DNA of 64,000 bases from RHLJ01 sp965222205 (GTDB lineage: Bacteria > Bacteroidota > Rhodothermia > Balneolales > Balneolaceae), in the NCBI GenBank assembly GCA_965222205.1, contig OZ244932.1, positions 1,426,001 through 1,490,000 of the forward strand, given 5' to 3'. A model generated the notes under the pieces. The model did not search any database. It saw only the letters and a program-made list of their open reading frames with translations, and was not told where the DNA came from. Below are positions 9,426 through 17,596 of the stretch, piece by piece. Within the stretch, counting starts at the first letter, position 1. Every line of letters begins with the position of its first letter. Made by a program: the position numbers and the translations under genes.

Positions 9426-9467
9426 GGAGTTGAATGGATTGGACAAAAGTATTACTCTCTGCCCTAG
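9426..9467 (+). pseudogene. Remnant of the 3' end of a vWA-protein paralogue
   Basis: Bases 9426-9466 match the end of the upstream vWA gene (9182-9222) at 34 of 41 positions. Read in frame they give GVEWIGQKYYSLP-stop, against GAEWLGRKYYSLP-stop in the intact gene. Most differences are synonymous or conservative, including TAA to TAG, which suggests both copies were once translated. The frame is closed by a stop at 9408-9410, so only the tail of the paralogue survives. Confidence 0.55.
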
Positions 9468-9473
9468 AGTTAG

Positions 9474-9989
9474 TTAAAACTCGGCTAGCCTTACACTTCC
9501 CGAACCCATTTTTGAAGTAGTTATTATAAACATATCGCCAAAATCTGTCTCTTCAAGTTGCTCAAATTTATCTTCTCCTAATACCATATTTGTAAGAGCT
9601 GGTGTTGTATTTGAGTGACCGACAATCAGCACTGTGTACCCTGCATGTTCTTCAATTAACCCGGCAAGAAACTCACTGATATCATCAAACCCATATTCCT
9701 GGATTTCAAGCCCAAGTGAATCAGCCGTCGGGGTGGCTGTCATTCTGGTACGTTTGTATGCAGTACTGTAAATGGTTTTAACGTCAAAATCTGCAAGAGA
9801 TTGAAAAAGGTTAACCGCCCGTTGTTTTCCTTCTTCACTTATTGGAGGGTTCCTAGTCCCATCCTCAGCTCTTTCTGCGTGACGAACAAAAATCAATGTA
9901 GTTGACTCAGTTTGAAAAGCGAACGAGAAGTCAGGTGTTATTACAAATATCGTAAGTAGCGCAATGCAAATTTTCAGATTCTTTCTCAT
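9474..9989 (-). CDS. Secreted histidine phosphatase (SixA/phosphoglycerate mutase fold)
   Basis: The 171-residue protein has an N-terminal signal peptide (to about residue 25) and the histidine phosphatase core: catalytic RHAERAEDG after the first strand, ISEEGKQRA, the IYSTAYKRTRMTA segment, and the second histidine in VGHSNTTPAL. Its small size is close to SixA. Being exported, it should act in the periplasm on an unknown phosphorylated compound. It is last in the minus-strand order but is separated from upstream genes by a terminator, so it is probably its own unit. Confidence 0.88.
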   Translation of the reverse strand: MRKNLKICIALLTIFVITPDFSFAFQTESTTLIFVRHAERAEDGTRNPPISEEGKQRAVNLFQSLADFDVKTIYSTAYKRTRMTATPTADSLGLEIQEYGFDDISEFLAGLIEEHAGYTVLIVGHSNTTPALTNMVLGEDKFEQLEETDFGDMFIITTSKMGSGSVRLAEF

Positions 9990-10023
9990 GGTTTCCTTTT
10001 AATTAATGAACAGGAGTATATAA

Positions 10024-10053
10024 AAAAAGCCACACTTAAGAGTGCGGCTTTTA
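10024..10053 (-). terminator. Rho-independent terminator after the coiled-coil gene
   Basis: On the minus strand the RNA stem AGCCGCACU/AGUGUGGCU (9 bp with one G-U pair, 4-base loop) is followed by a run of U. The plus-strand reading has an A-C mismatch at the same place, so it suits leftward transcripts ending after the gene at 10070-11308. Confidence 0.85.
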
Positions 10054-10069
10054 ATCATTTTTTGCAATC

Positions 10070-11308
10070 TCAGGATTTCTTTGTTTTGAACATTGCCAAT
10101 GAAAAACCAATCAAGGAAACTACGGTTAGTATCAGTAACACAATCAAAAACGGATGAATTGGACGGGATTCATACTCCCAACCGCTTAATTGATCATCAA
10201 TAGAAGAAATCTGCGCTACTGTGAGCACATCCCCATCCTGAATTAAATTACTCCATTCATTCTTTATTTTATCAGACCAGAAGTCCTGGAATCTCAGATA
10301 ATCCCGATAGCTATCAGAAGAGATAATCTCATCTTCACTCTTTTTCTTTGCCTCTCGTACGAAATTATCCAGTGCTACAAAGAAACTGTAGTTATTATCA
10401 AAAGCACCAAGATCAACTTCAGAGAACTCAAGATACTGATCCATGGAATTCCACATTTTCTGAGAAGTGGTCATTCGCCAGTCTCTCATTTTTTCATTGA
10501 TGCGGGCATTCCATTCAGCCTGATCACCACCACCATATGCAGTAATTAATCGGTTTCCAATCTGAGCCCAGGCATCTTCGAAATGATTTTGAACGGCATA
10601 CATTCTTAAATGATCTTCAACAGATAAAGCACGGTTTGCAGAAGCGGCATATTCTGTATTCTCTTCGATGATATTTTCAATCATTTCAAGAGGGTTATCA
10701 CTGATAGAGATTCGGCCGGATTCAATATTCCCGGCGATTTCATCCATTTTAGTCAAACTCATACCGCTGTAAGTGATCATTAAAGAATCGACAACATCTA
10801 TAATTATTTCATCTCTGAGCTCTAGATTCTGCCGATATTGCTTTACAAGCGATGCAAGGCGTTCTTCACTTTCCATAGAAAGCGCAATCGCTTTGCGAAG
10901 AGAATCGGCACGGGAGTTCAGAAATGAAATTTCAGACTTATAAACCGCTACCTCCCTGCTTAACTCAGCCAAACGTTCATTTTGGTTTTCAATGATCAAT
11001 AACCGTTGTTCAGCAGAATTCGCTTCTTTATTGATGGCACTAATCTCATTAGCAAACGATTGAGGGTACAGTGCAACATCCAGAAGCTTACTATGAGGTT
11101 CGAATTTTAGAATCAGGGAATCGATCTCAGACTTCAGGCTATCTACCTCTTTTACACTTGAAGCGGTATTCAGACTCTCCTCAATAGAGGTGTATTTAGC
11201 TTCAAAGTCGGTCTTTATTTGATAATCGCTCTCCTGAGTAAATGCGCTGGTTGAAAATACGATAAGTACTGTGAAAGCGAATGCAATGGTTCTGTTTAAT
11301 TTTTTCAT
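10070..11308 (-). CDS. Secreted or membrane coiled-coil protein of unknown function
   Basis: I do not recognise the family. The 412-residue protein has a signal peptide (residues 1-25, ending AFTQ), long charged helices with heptad-like spacing from about 30 to 200, a mixed middle region rich in Trp and aromatics, and one C-terminal helix (HPFLIVLLILTVVSLIGFSLAMF) with a KTKKS tail, so it is probably anchored with most of it in the periplasm. Its start overlaps the stop of the upstream lipoprotein gene by 4 bases, which implies translational coupling and joint function. A terminator follows. Confidence 0.6.
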   Translation of the reverse strand: MKKLNRTIAFAFTVLIVFSTSAFTQESDYQIKTDFEAKYTSIEESLNTASSVKEVDSLKSEIDSLILKFEPHSKLLDVALYPQSFANEISAINKEANSAEQRLLIIENQNERLAELSREVAVYKSEISFLNSRADSLRKAIALSMESEERLASLVKQYRQNLELRDEIIIDVVDSLMITYSGMSLTKMDEIAGNIESGRISISDNPLEMIENIIEENTEYAASANRALSVEDHLRMYAVQNHFEDAWAQIGNRLITAYGGGDQAEWNARINEKMRDWRMTTSQKMWNSMDQYLEFSEVDLGAFDNNYSFFVALDNFVREAKKKSEDEIISSDSYRDYLRFQDFWSDKIKNEWSNLIQDGDVLTVAQISSIDDQLSGWEYESRPIHPFLIVLLILTVVSLIGFSLAMFKTKKS

Positions 11309-11784
11309 GATGTTACCTCCTCAACATAAATTCCTTTTTCATTTAATAGAATTACCATATTGTTCGTGTCATCAATTAACTGAACAACAGGTTCTCTCCA
11401 GTTGAATGCAGGCGATAATAATCCTTCTTCATCAACCAGAATTTTTCGTTCGAGCTTCAATTGCCCTCGTTCAGGAGCCATTACATACACATGCTTGAAT
11501 TTATCAGCGGTGATGAAATAATAGCCCTGATGATTTCTGATCATCCGTACCTCTGAAACTATCACCGAAGTAGTATCATTGAATTCTTCGAGTTGAAATG
11601 GAAGTATGGAATAGCTTAACCCATGTCGGATATCGGTTACATTTCCGTCAGCATCAGGAATTAAAACGGATTCGATTTGCTGGGCGTAGTTAACATTTTT
11701 TACGACCAGCGACTTAGTGCAAGCCTGTAAAAAAAGTGTGGTTAGTAAAGCAAAAGCCAGCGTGGTTTTTTTTAGAATAGTCAT
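11305..11784 (-). CDS. Small lipoprotein of unknown function
   Basis: The 159-residue protein has a clear lipobox (FLQAC, Cys22), then a beta-rich domain with no recognised family. It is coupled by a 4-base overlap to the coiled-coil membrane protein downstream. It has an unusually strong Shine-Dalgarno sequence (AGGAGG) just before the ATG, set inside a nested inverted repeat (see the site at 11785-11829). That arrangement suggests control of the two-gene unit at translation or at an operator. Confidence 0.6.
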   Translation of the reverse strand: MTILKKTTLAFALLTTLFLQACTKSLVVKNVNYAQQIESVLIPDADGNVTDIRHGLSYSILPFQLEEFNDTTSVIVSEVRMIRNHQGYYFITADKFKHVYVMAPERGQLKLERKILVDEEGLLSPAFNWREPVVQLIDDTNNMVILLNEKGIYVEEVTS

Positions 11785-11829
11785 CTGGTCCTCCTTGATT
11801 AAATATTGGTTTAATCAATTATAGACCAG
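11785..11829 (-). promoter_or_regulatory. Nested inverted repeat enclosing the ribosome-binding site
   Basis: Read on the minus strand: CTGGTC, 5 bases, TTGATTAAA, 6-base loop, TTTAATCAA, GGAG, GACCAG, then ATG. The outer 6-bp and inner 9-bp arms are both perfect, and the Shine-Dalgarno bases lie in the internal loop between them. It could be an RNA switch or a dyad operator. Confidence 0.5.
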
Positions 11830-11850
11830 TTGCCCGGTTTTGTTTCTTGC

Positions 11851-12393
11851 TTACAGAATAATTATGGATTCGACCGGTGCCATTTTGCTTAACGCATCCC
11901 TCCCATTCAAAAAACTCAACTCCATAATAAATGAGTAGCCAATTACTTCGCCGCCTAAACGTTCTACCAATCGTGTTGCAGCTCCGGCAGATCCTCCTGT
12001 CGCAATCAGGTCATCGTGAATGATAACTTTAGCTCCTTCATTAAAGGCGTCCCTGTGGAGCTCGAGGGAGTCTTCTCCATATTCCAGCGCATAAGTTTCG
12101 GAAATAGTGTGGTGAGGAAGTTTCCCCGGTTTTCTTACAGGGATGAAGCCTGCGTTTAGATCCTGAGCAATATTGGTCCCAAAAAGAAACCCACGGGACT
12201 CGAGCCCAACCACATAATCAACTTCCTGATCCCTGAAAGGCTCGCAAAGCAAAATAGAGGTAAGCTGGAGGGCTTTTTTATCAGCAAGTAACGTGGTAAT
12301 GTCTTTAAACTGGATTCCGGGTTTTGGGAAATCCGGAATAGTTCGGATGTTTTCGAGCAGATACTCTTTTATACTTTCTTCTACTTTTTGCAT
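11851..12393 (-). CDS. apt: Adenine phosphoribosyltransferase
   Basis: Converts adenine and PRPP to AMP in purine salvage. Family marks are FPKPGIQFKDITTLL near the N-terminus, the ESRGF segment, and the PRPP-binding loop HDDLIATGGSAGAA. I place the start at the ATG at 12393 (MQKVEESIKEYLLENIRTI), giving 180 residues, the usual Apt length. The frame stays open upstream to another ATG at 12441, but that would leave only 9 bases to the divergent tadA start. A possible promoter element on the minus strand, TACCTTCG at 12414-12421 (one mismatch to TAnnTTTG), also favours the downstream start. Confidence 0.93.
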   Translation of the reverse strand: MQKVEESIKEYLLENIRTIPDFPKPGIQFKDITTLLADKKALQLTSILLCEPFRDQEVDYVVGLESRGFLFGTNIAQDLNAGFIPVRKPGKLPHHTISETYALEYGEDSLELHRDAFNEGAKVIIHDDLIATGGSAGAATRLVERLGGEVIGYSFIMELSFLNGRDALSKMAPVESIIIL

Positions 12394-12450
12394 GTGAATT
12401 GAATTAATTTGCACGAAGGTAGGCAAAACCGAACTCTTCAATCAAGTTAA

Positions 12451-12933
12451 ATGGATAATTTAAACGAACCTTTATGGCAAGCTCATCAACAATTCATGGC
12501 AAAAGCAGTAATGCTGGCTGAACAAGCGTTCGAAGAAGGTGAAGTTCCTGTTGGAGCTATAGTGGTTCATAAGAATACTATTGTCGGGAAAGGATACAAT
12601 CAGGTTGAACGACTTGGTGACCCAACAGCTCATGCCGAGATGCTTGCTATATCGGCAGCCTGTGATACGTTGGGAGAGAAATATCTGAACGAATGCACTT
12701 TGTATGTAACTCTTGAGCCCTGTCCTATGTGTGCAGGAGCATTGGTTTGGTCAAAAATCGGGACCATTGTATACGGCGCTTCTGATGTGAAATCCGGGGC
12801 TTCAGGGAGCGTATTTAATATCACCCAAAATGATACTCTAAATCATAAAGCGGAAGTTATACAAGGCATTCTGGAGCATGATTGTGAATACTTGCTAAAG
12901 GCGTTTTTTGCGTCCAAGAGGATGAAGTACTAA
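12451..12933 (+). CDS. tadA: tRNA-specific adenosine deaminase
   Basis: Deaminates adenosine 34 of tRNA-Arg(ACG) to inosine. The 160 residues carry the zinc-deaminase motif His61-Ala-Glu63 and Cys91-Pro-Met-Cys94, plus the TadA phrases EVPVGAIVV and DVKSGASGSVFNI. It is divergent from apt. Its 3' end overlaps the downstream convergent fusion gene by 4 bases. Length and motifs fit TadA rather than a guanine or cytidine deaminase. Confidence 0.95.
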   Translation: MDNLNEPLWQAHQQFMAKAVMLAEQAFEEGEVPVGAIVVHKNTIVGKGYNQVERLGDPTAHAEMLAISAACDTLGEKYLNECTLYVTLEPCPMCAGALVWSKIGTIVYGASDVKSGASGSVFNITQNDTLNHKAEVIQGILEHDCEYLLKAFFASKRMKY

Positions 12934-15371
12934 CGAAGTAACGACAACAAATGAGAAATAGAAGGTGATTTCAAGCTGGGTTTCCGGGCTTTAACCTGAC
13001 TTCCAATCTCGTAGCATATCTTCCACTGCTTCGTCAAAGTTTTTACTGCATAGAAAAAGGAATGTTCTGGATCATAGATATTCGTGGACTCCGAAGTTAC
13101 TCCGTTCACTTCAATTACTTTTATCTCCTTACCTTCCCTAACAAAGTTTTCCGATGGAGCTTTAACATCATAACGACCAAAGTAGAAGCCTTTGAAGCTT
13201 TTGCTGATCCGGTCTATTTCTTTTGTCAGTTCCTGAGTAATCAAATCACTTCCATCATAAAAAACAGCTCCCCGGGCATGAGTTCCCAGCTCCACTAGTT
13301 TAATCTTTTTGCCTTCTTCAGGAATTTTGTACAAGTCATCAATATGTTCATCAAAATGAATTTCAGCCATACATACTGCTCTGGGGTCTTTTAAAATAAG
13401 TTCCTCCAGAGTGTGTTTCCCATCTCCTGTGAGATGCAGATATTCCTTTTTTGTAACAGAAAAAATGGTCCCTTTCTCCTCCTCCGGGAATCGATAATAA
13501 AAGATGCCGTACTCTTCACCATCAATAAACTCCTGAACTATGTAGTCGCCATTCAGTTCAGAAAGAATATGTTGAAGCTCCTCTTCATTTTTAGGGATGT
13601 TAACCCCTCTGCCCCGTTCCCCTGCATCCGGCTTTAAGACTATTGGATAAGATAGTTGATGATTCATCAAAAAAATCTCAACCTGTTCTATTTTTGACTC
13701 CGATGAAGCATCACCTTTAAGGAGTTCATAGGCTGCAACCGATTCTCTAGCTCCAATCCTATCCAGAATGTCTTTTTTCGATTCTTTTATGAATCCTCCT
13801 TCGGGGATAGCAGGATTTGCCAGAGTAAAAATGGTAATACTTTTATGTTTAATCCAAAGTGCGAAAATATATATGAATACAAAGCTATAGATGATGTAAG
13901 GAGGCCAGAATTCCCAGTTTATAATTCGCTTCCACCTTCCAATAAGAACTCTGCGGCCTCTGAAAGTAAGCATTGGAATCAGAATTTTGAACAGGATGAA
14001 GGCTGCAACCAAAAATCCACCAAGAACCCATAAAGCGTAATCCTGATATATATTGAAATATCCGATCATTTCATTTCCAACAAGTACTGCCATACCAACC
14101 AGTACAGGTGTCCAAATAAGAGATGCAATTCCAAAGTAAAGGATAAACATCCAGAAACTTGCTCCAATCGCTCCTGCAGAAAAGTAAGTTGGTAATCGTG
14201 TACCCGGAATAAACCGGCTTGCAATAATTATAGCTGGTCCTTTCGCTTCAAACCAGTGATAAGATTTCTCGACATCTCTTTCATTTATAAACCACTTCAA
14301 AGGTGCTTTGTGTAAAGTACTGGAAGCCAGCCATCTACCAGCCAGATACAGAAGCACATCACCAACAAAAATTCCAAATAAACAAGCAAATACGCCCGGA
14401 AAAAATCCAATTAACCCGCGCGCAATCATTAGTCCGGTACCAATACAGGTCAAATCTTCTGAGATCAGGGTAGAGAGTACGATTACAATCATCAGGATTA
14501 TTAACGCTTTTCCTTCGGCTTTAATCCCATTTGAAGGATCAAAAGGTAATAAAGACTGAATTTCTCTTAGAGTAGATAATTCAGGAGTGTAAGATTGAGC
14601 ATCCACATGTACCAAAAAGTTGAGCAAATCTGTCCGGGCAGCACTTTCTTCATTTTGATAAACCAGGAACTGGCTCTGTGGCATCAATCTGGAATGTTCT
14701 CTGGAGACTTCTTCCGAGATTCTCGACTGATTGAAGTGTTGAATTAGTACAGGAACGTGAATCGATGGTAATTGCTCCCTCACAAAGCGTTGATCCGAAT
14801 GGTACTGAATCTTAGCTCTTTCTATTCGATTATCGATCTCTTTAAATAGACCAAAGTGAGGAACGAAATATTTCAGGAATACAAAAAAAGTATATTTAAC
14901 CCCGTATACAGCTCTGTTTAAGTGATATCCTCCCAGAAGTTCGAGTTCTACAACTCCATTTGCTCCCAGCAAAGATAAAGATTCTGTTTTCTCAGGAAAA
15001 TCAACTACAAACCTAAGGGCACTCCCTCCTCCTGTTCCTTCACCCAGTACATGAACAGAGTTGATCTGGAGTGAATCAAGAATTTTATTTACCTGAAGTG
15101 CCTGCTTTTTAGCAGAAGCTGATTTTTGGTTGGAATGGTATCGCCATTCGATAATCTCAAAAGTATCTCTGATTTTGCCCGAAACAACTTTATGATCTAA
15201 AAGCGGATCCGGAAAGTATAGAAGAATTGGTTTATCAGTTAATGATAATGGGGGATTAATGCCTGAGTGAGAAGTAAGGGGAATTTTAACTCCTGAAATC
15301 AGAAGTAATAAAAGATAAGCAGCAACAAAAAGCTTCCATACATGCTTCTTTGAAGCTTCCCGTAGACTCAT
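12930..15371 (-). CDS. Three-domain fusion: pseudo-hydrolase, DedA/VTT membrane domain, ATP-grasp ligase
   Basis: An 813-residue protein. Residues about 12-26 form a membrane helix. Residues 45-250 have an alpha/beta-hydrolase pattern, but the nucleophile elbow reads GEGTGGG (110-116) with Gly where the catalytic Ser should be. Residues about 285-465 are a DedA/VTT domain with SRFIPGTRLPTYFSAG (385-400), a family involved in lipid flipping or scrambling. Residues about 575-790 are an ATP-grasp domain: VLKPDAGERGRGV (578-590), VQEFIDGEEYGIFYYR, GRYDVK and the metal-binding EVNG (754-757). It is encoded in a cluster with two lipid acyltransferases, which suggests ligation of an amino group or acid to a membrane lipid; the substrate is unknown. 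Confidence 0.8.
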   Translation of the reverse strand: MSLREASKKHVWKLFVAAYLLLLLISGVKIPLTSHSGINPPLSLTDKPILLYFPDPLLDHKVVSGKIRDTFEIIEWRYHSNQKSASAKKQALQVNKILDSLQINSVHVLGEGTGGGSALRFVVDFPEKTESLSLLGANGVVELELLGGYHLNRAVYGVKYTFFVFLKYFVPHFGLFKEIDNRIERAKIQYHSDQRFVREQLPSIHVPVLIQHFNQSRISEEVSREHSRLMPQSQFLVYQNEESAARTDLLNFLVHVDAQSYTPELSTLREIQSLLPFDPSNGIKAEGKALIILMIVIVLSTLISEDLTCIGTGLMIARGLIGFFPGVFACLFGIFVGDVLLYLAGRWLASSTLHKAPLKWFINERDVEKSYHWFEAKGPAIIIASRFIPGTRLPTYFSAGAIGASFWMFILYFGIASLIWTPVLVGMAVLVGNEMIGYFNIYQDYALWVLGGFLVAAFILFKILIPMLTFRGRRVLIGRWKRIINWEFWPPYIIYSFVFIYIFALWIKHKSITIFTLANPAIPEGGFIKESKKDILDRIGARESVAAYELLKGDASSESKIEQVEIFLMNHQLSYPIVLKPDAGERGRGVNIPKNEEELQHILSELNGDYIVQEFIDGEEYGIFYYRFPEEEKGTIFSVTKKEYLHLTGDGKHTLEELILKDPRAVCMAEIHFDEHIDDLYKIPEEGKKIKLVELGTHARGAVFYDGSDLITQELTKEIDRISKSFKGFYFGRYDVKAPSENFVREGKEIKVIEVNGVTSESTNIYDPEHSFFYAVKTLTKQWKICYEIGSQVKARKPSLKSPSISHLLSLLR

Positions 15372-15385
15372 ATCACTTGATTAAA

Positions 15386-15922
15386 CTAAGAGGCTTCAAC
15401 GCCAGCTCTGGATTCCTGCTCATACTTTAAAGTAGAGGGGGCAATTCCAAAATCAGGTGAAGGTTTAAATCCCATAGTTTTCAGGATCAATCCAATGAGT
15501 GCGTAATGGTGAACAGTGTGGCTAATCAAAAACTGAAGTTCTCTTCTTATGGTAGATTCACTTAATGGAGCATTTTCCTCTCCAATTCCTTCGTTACTTC
15601 TAACTTTAACTCTCCTGTTTAAATCTTCCGGATTAAGTTTTTTCAGAGATTCAGAGACTTCTTTCATACTTGAAATCATGAATTCGCGATCATTTTCTAA
15701 TCTCAGGTCTCTGTCTCTTGCATCATAATCCACCAATCTATCCGTCTCTGCTACGAGGCTGTAATAATGCTCCAGGATATGTCGGAAATGCCTTCCTATT
15801 CCACTCTTATTGTACGTACCACTATTTGATGAGTACTGCTCGTCTGAAACAGCAGATAATAGTTCTATGCCCTGTTTCAGAAAAAATATATTCGACTTAA
15901 CTGCCAAGGGTTGTTTTTGCAT
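15386..15922 (-). CDS. DinB-fold protein (putative metal-dependent)
   Basis: The 178-residue all-helical protein matches the DinB/YfiT four-helix fold: GIGRHFRHILEHYYSLV near the N-terminus and LQFLISHTVHHYALIGLIL towards the end supply the histidine triad expected for a divalent metal. DinB proteins include thiol-dependent transferases, so a role in the lipid cluster is possible but not shown. Its first 26 bases overlap the end of the upstream acyltransferase gene, and the fusion gene begins 14 bases downstream, so all are probably one transcript. Confidence 0.75.
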   Translation of the reverse strand: MQKQPLAVKSNIFFLKQGIELLSAVSDEQYSSNSGTYNKSGIGRHFRHILEHYYSLVAETDRLVDYDARDRDLRLENDREFMISSMKEVSESLKKLNPEDLNRRVKVRSNEGIGEENAPLSESTIRRELQFLISHTVHHYALIGLILKTMGFKPSPDFGIAPSTLKYEQESRAGVEAS

Positions 15923-16688
15923 ACATTTCAGAATCTATTACCGGTTCAAAAGAGCCTTCAATTATTTGATGTGCAGATTGAGCCAGTTTCTTTCGATTAG
16001 AATTAATAATGGTTTCGTTGTTGAAAGTAACAGTTGCTGAGCACTCTTTCATAACGAAAAGGTAAAATATGTGCTTAAAAAATGGAGTATCGTCCCACCA
16101 GCATATTGTTTTGTGGGCAGATGGAGCGCCCTTTGCAGCAGAATATGTGATTGAAGCACAATGAACCGGTAACTTTTCAACAGCCGGGTACTGGAATAAC
16201 GATGACTTAAACGGCAAAACTTCTGCCCCGACACTTGTAGTTCCTTCGGGAAAAAGAACAACCCCCTGGCTGTCGGTTAAGTGCTTTGATATTTCTTCAT
16301 TAACACGTTTTACATCCCCCCTACGCTCTCTGTCTACAAATATCATCCCCGAAGTTTCGAGAACAAATCCAATAACCGGCCAGTTTCTCACTTCACTTTT
16401 AGCAATAAAGGTGCAATCCAGTTGGGAAAAAAGTACCCAAACATCCACGTAGCTTAAGTGATTAGAAACCAGAAAAAATGGAGGTTTTGGGGGAACACCA
16501 ATAATGTTAGTTTTTATTCCTAAAATTTTGAGTGTTGTAACTCCCCATTTCTTTCGGAATTTCGCCGTCCACCAAATTTTATTAACACCGAAAATAGTGA
16601 GTAATCTTCCTGAAACTATGATGGAATAATAGAAGAGTGTGGTTAACAAGAAGAGTATAATTTTAAAAACCGCAATAACTTTCCGCAT
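15897..16688 (-). CDS. 1-acylglycerol-3-phosphate O-acyltransferase family (PlsC/OlsA/GlsA-like)
   Basis: Membrane acyltransferase of 263 residues with one or two N-terminal helices, the catalytic NHLSYVD motif (His77, Asp82; H-x4-D) and the acceptor-binding FPEGTTSVG. It lies 18 bases downstream of an OlsB/GlsB-like N-acyltransferase. In ornithine-lipid and glycine-lipid pathways such a pair makes an N-acyl amino acid and then O-acylates its 3-hydroxy group. I therefore favour an OlsA/GlsA role over bulk phosphatidic acid synthesis, although the motifs alone cannot distinguish them. Confidence 0.85.
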   Translation of the reverse strand: MRKVIAVFKIILFLLTTLFYYSIIVSGRLLTIFGVNKIWWTAKFRKKWGVTTLKILGIKTNIIGVPPKPPFFLVSNHLSYVDVWVLFSQLDCTFIAKSEVRNWPVIGFVLETSGMIFVDRERRGDVKRVNEEISKHLTDSQGVVLFPEGTTSVGAEVLPFKSSLFQYPAVEKLPVHCASITYSAAKGAPSAHKTICWWDDTPFFKHIFYLFVMKECSATVTFNNETIINSNRKKLAQSAHQIIEGSFEPVIDSEMYAKTTLGS

Positions 16689-16706
16689 GGCAGAAATTAA
16701 CCAATT

Positions 16707-17492
16707 CTACTTAAAAAAAAGTGTTTTTGATTGTTCTGAAAGTGTTTCGATGTCCAGAAGGATCAGGTAGTCAATAGTTTTGAAGGTAGTATCTAATGCG
16801 GGTTTACTGCATACTTTTACTCCGATGTCCATATACAACCGGAAAAGCTGAGGTAGCTTCACTTCTTCCGTGTAAGAATAATCTTTTGCCAGTTTAATAC
16901 ATTCAAAATCAGGCTGTACAGGAATTGAGTATTCCGAATTTATGTAGTTCTGCTCTTCCAGGTATTGATAGACAGCTTTTCCTTCAGCAGGGTTTTGGCT
17001 GGTTATTGAGCAACAGCCAAACAGATATCTTTTTTTAGAAAGCACAAGATACGTTGCAAGTCCTCTCCATAATAAATAAAGTACTCTCCCACTTCGATGA
17101 TCAAGGTGAATACATGCACGACCCAATTCTACAACATTCTGTAACACTTGTTCAGGGAATCTGGAAACATCAAATTCTGATTGCGTATAGAACCCATGCC
17201 CTGATGCGGCCATAGTATTATCCTGCATTCGGTAAGTTCCAATAACAGCGTTTGAAGAGTTTTCTACCACTATTAAATGATGGCATTGTTTATCGTACTC
17301 ATCTTCATCCATTTTATTTTTAAATGATGAGTCTAATCCTTCACCAAGTTCAATGTTGAAAACATCAAAACGTAATTTAAGCGCTTCTTCAACTTCTGCT
17401 CTGGTCTGGGCTAGTCTAACCGAATACTTATGCCCCGGAATCGATAAGTTGCTTACATTTTTTGAAGTAAAAACTGAATTCGTTGTACTCAT
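16707..17492 (-). CDS. OlsB/GlsB-like amino-acid N-acyltransferase (GNAT fold)
   Basis: The 261-residue protein matches the acyl-ACP-dependent GNAT family of ornithine- and glycine-lipid synthases: an N-terminal LRFDVFNIELGEG, DEDEYDKQCHHLIVVE, VIGTYRMQ, then VELGRACIHLDHRSGRVLYLLWRGLATYL and YLFGCCSI. The expected reaction is N-acylation of an amino acid with a 3-hydroxyacyl group. It is first in a four-gene minus-strand cluster with an O-acyltransferase directly behind. Which amino acid is used cannot be read; glycine is the Bacteroidota precedent. Confidence 0.8.
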   Translation of the reverse strand: MSTTNSVFTSKNVSNLSIPGHKYSVRLAQTRAEVEEALKLRFDVFNIELGEGLDSSFKNKMDEDEYDKQCHHLIVVENSSNAVIGTYRMQDNTMAASGHGFYTQSEFDVSRFPEQVLQNVVELGRACIHLDHRSGRVLYLLWRGLATYLVLSKKRYLFGCCSITSQNPAEGKAVYQYLEEQNYINSEYSIPVQPDFECIKLAKDYSYTEEVKLPQLFRLYMDIGVKVCSKPALDTTFKTIDYLILLDIETLSEQSKTLFFK

Positions 17493-17596
17493 TATTAACT
17501 ATTTTCCTTTGAACTAGTATACCAAACACATTGTTATCTTAGTATCACAAATATATAAATTCATTATTTTCAAAAAATCAACTCAAGACCTTATAA

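Noticed and set aside
9190..9477. A 95-codon plus-strand frame starting inside the vWA gene
   Set aside because: It overlaps the real gene end in another frame, covers the two hairpins and shows no domain. The in-frame remnant of a vWA tail lies in a different frame.
12394..12441. Longer apt start at 12441
   Set aside because: Adds 16 residues not typical of Apt and leaves 9 bases to tadA; the ATG at 12393 fits the family length.
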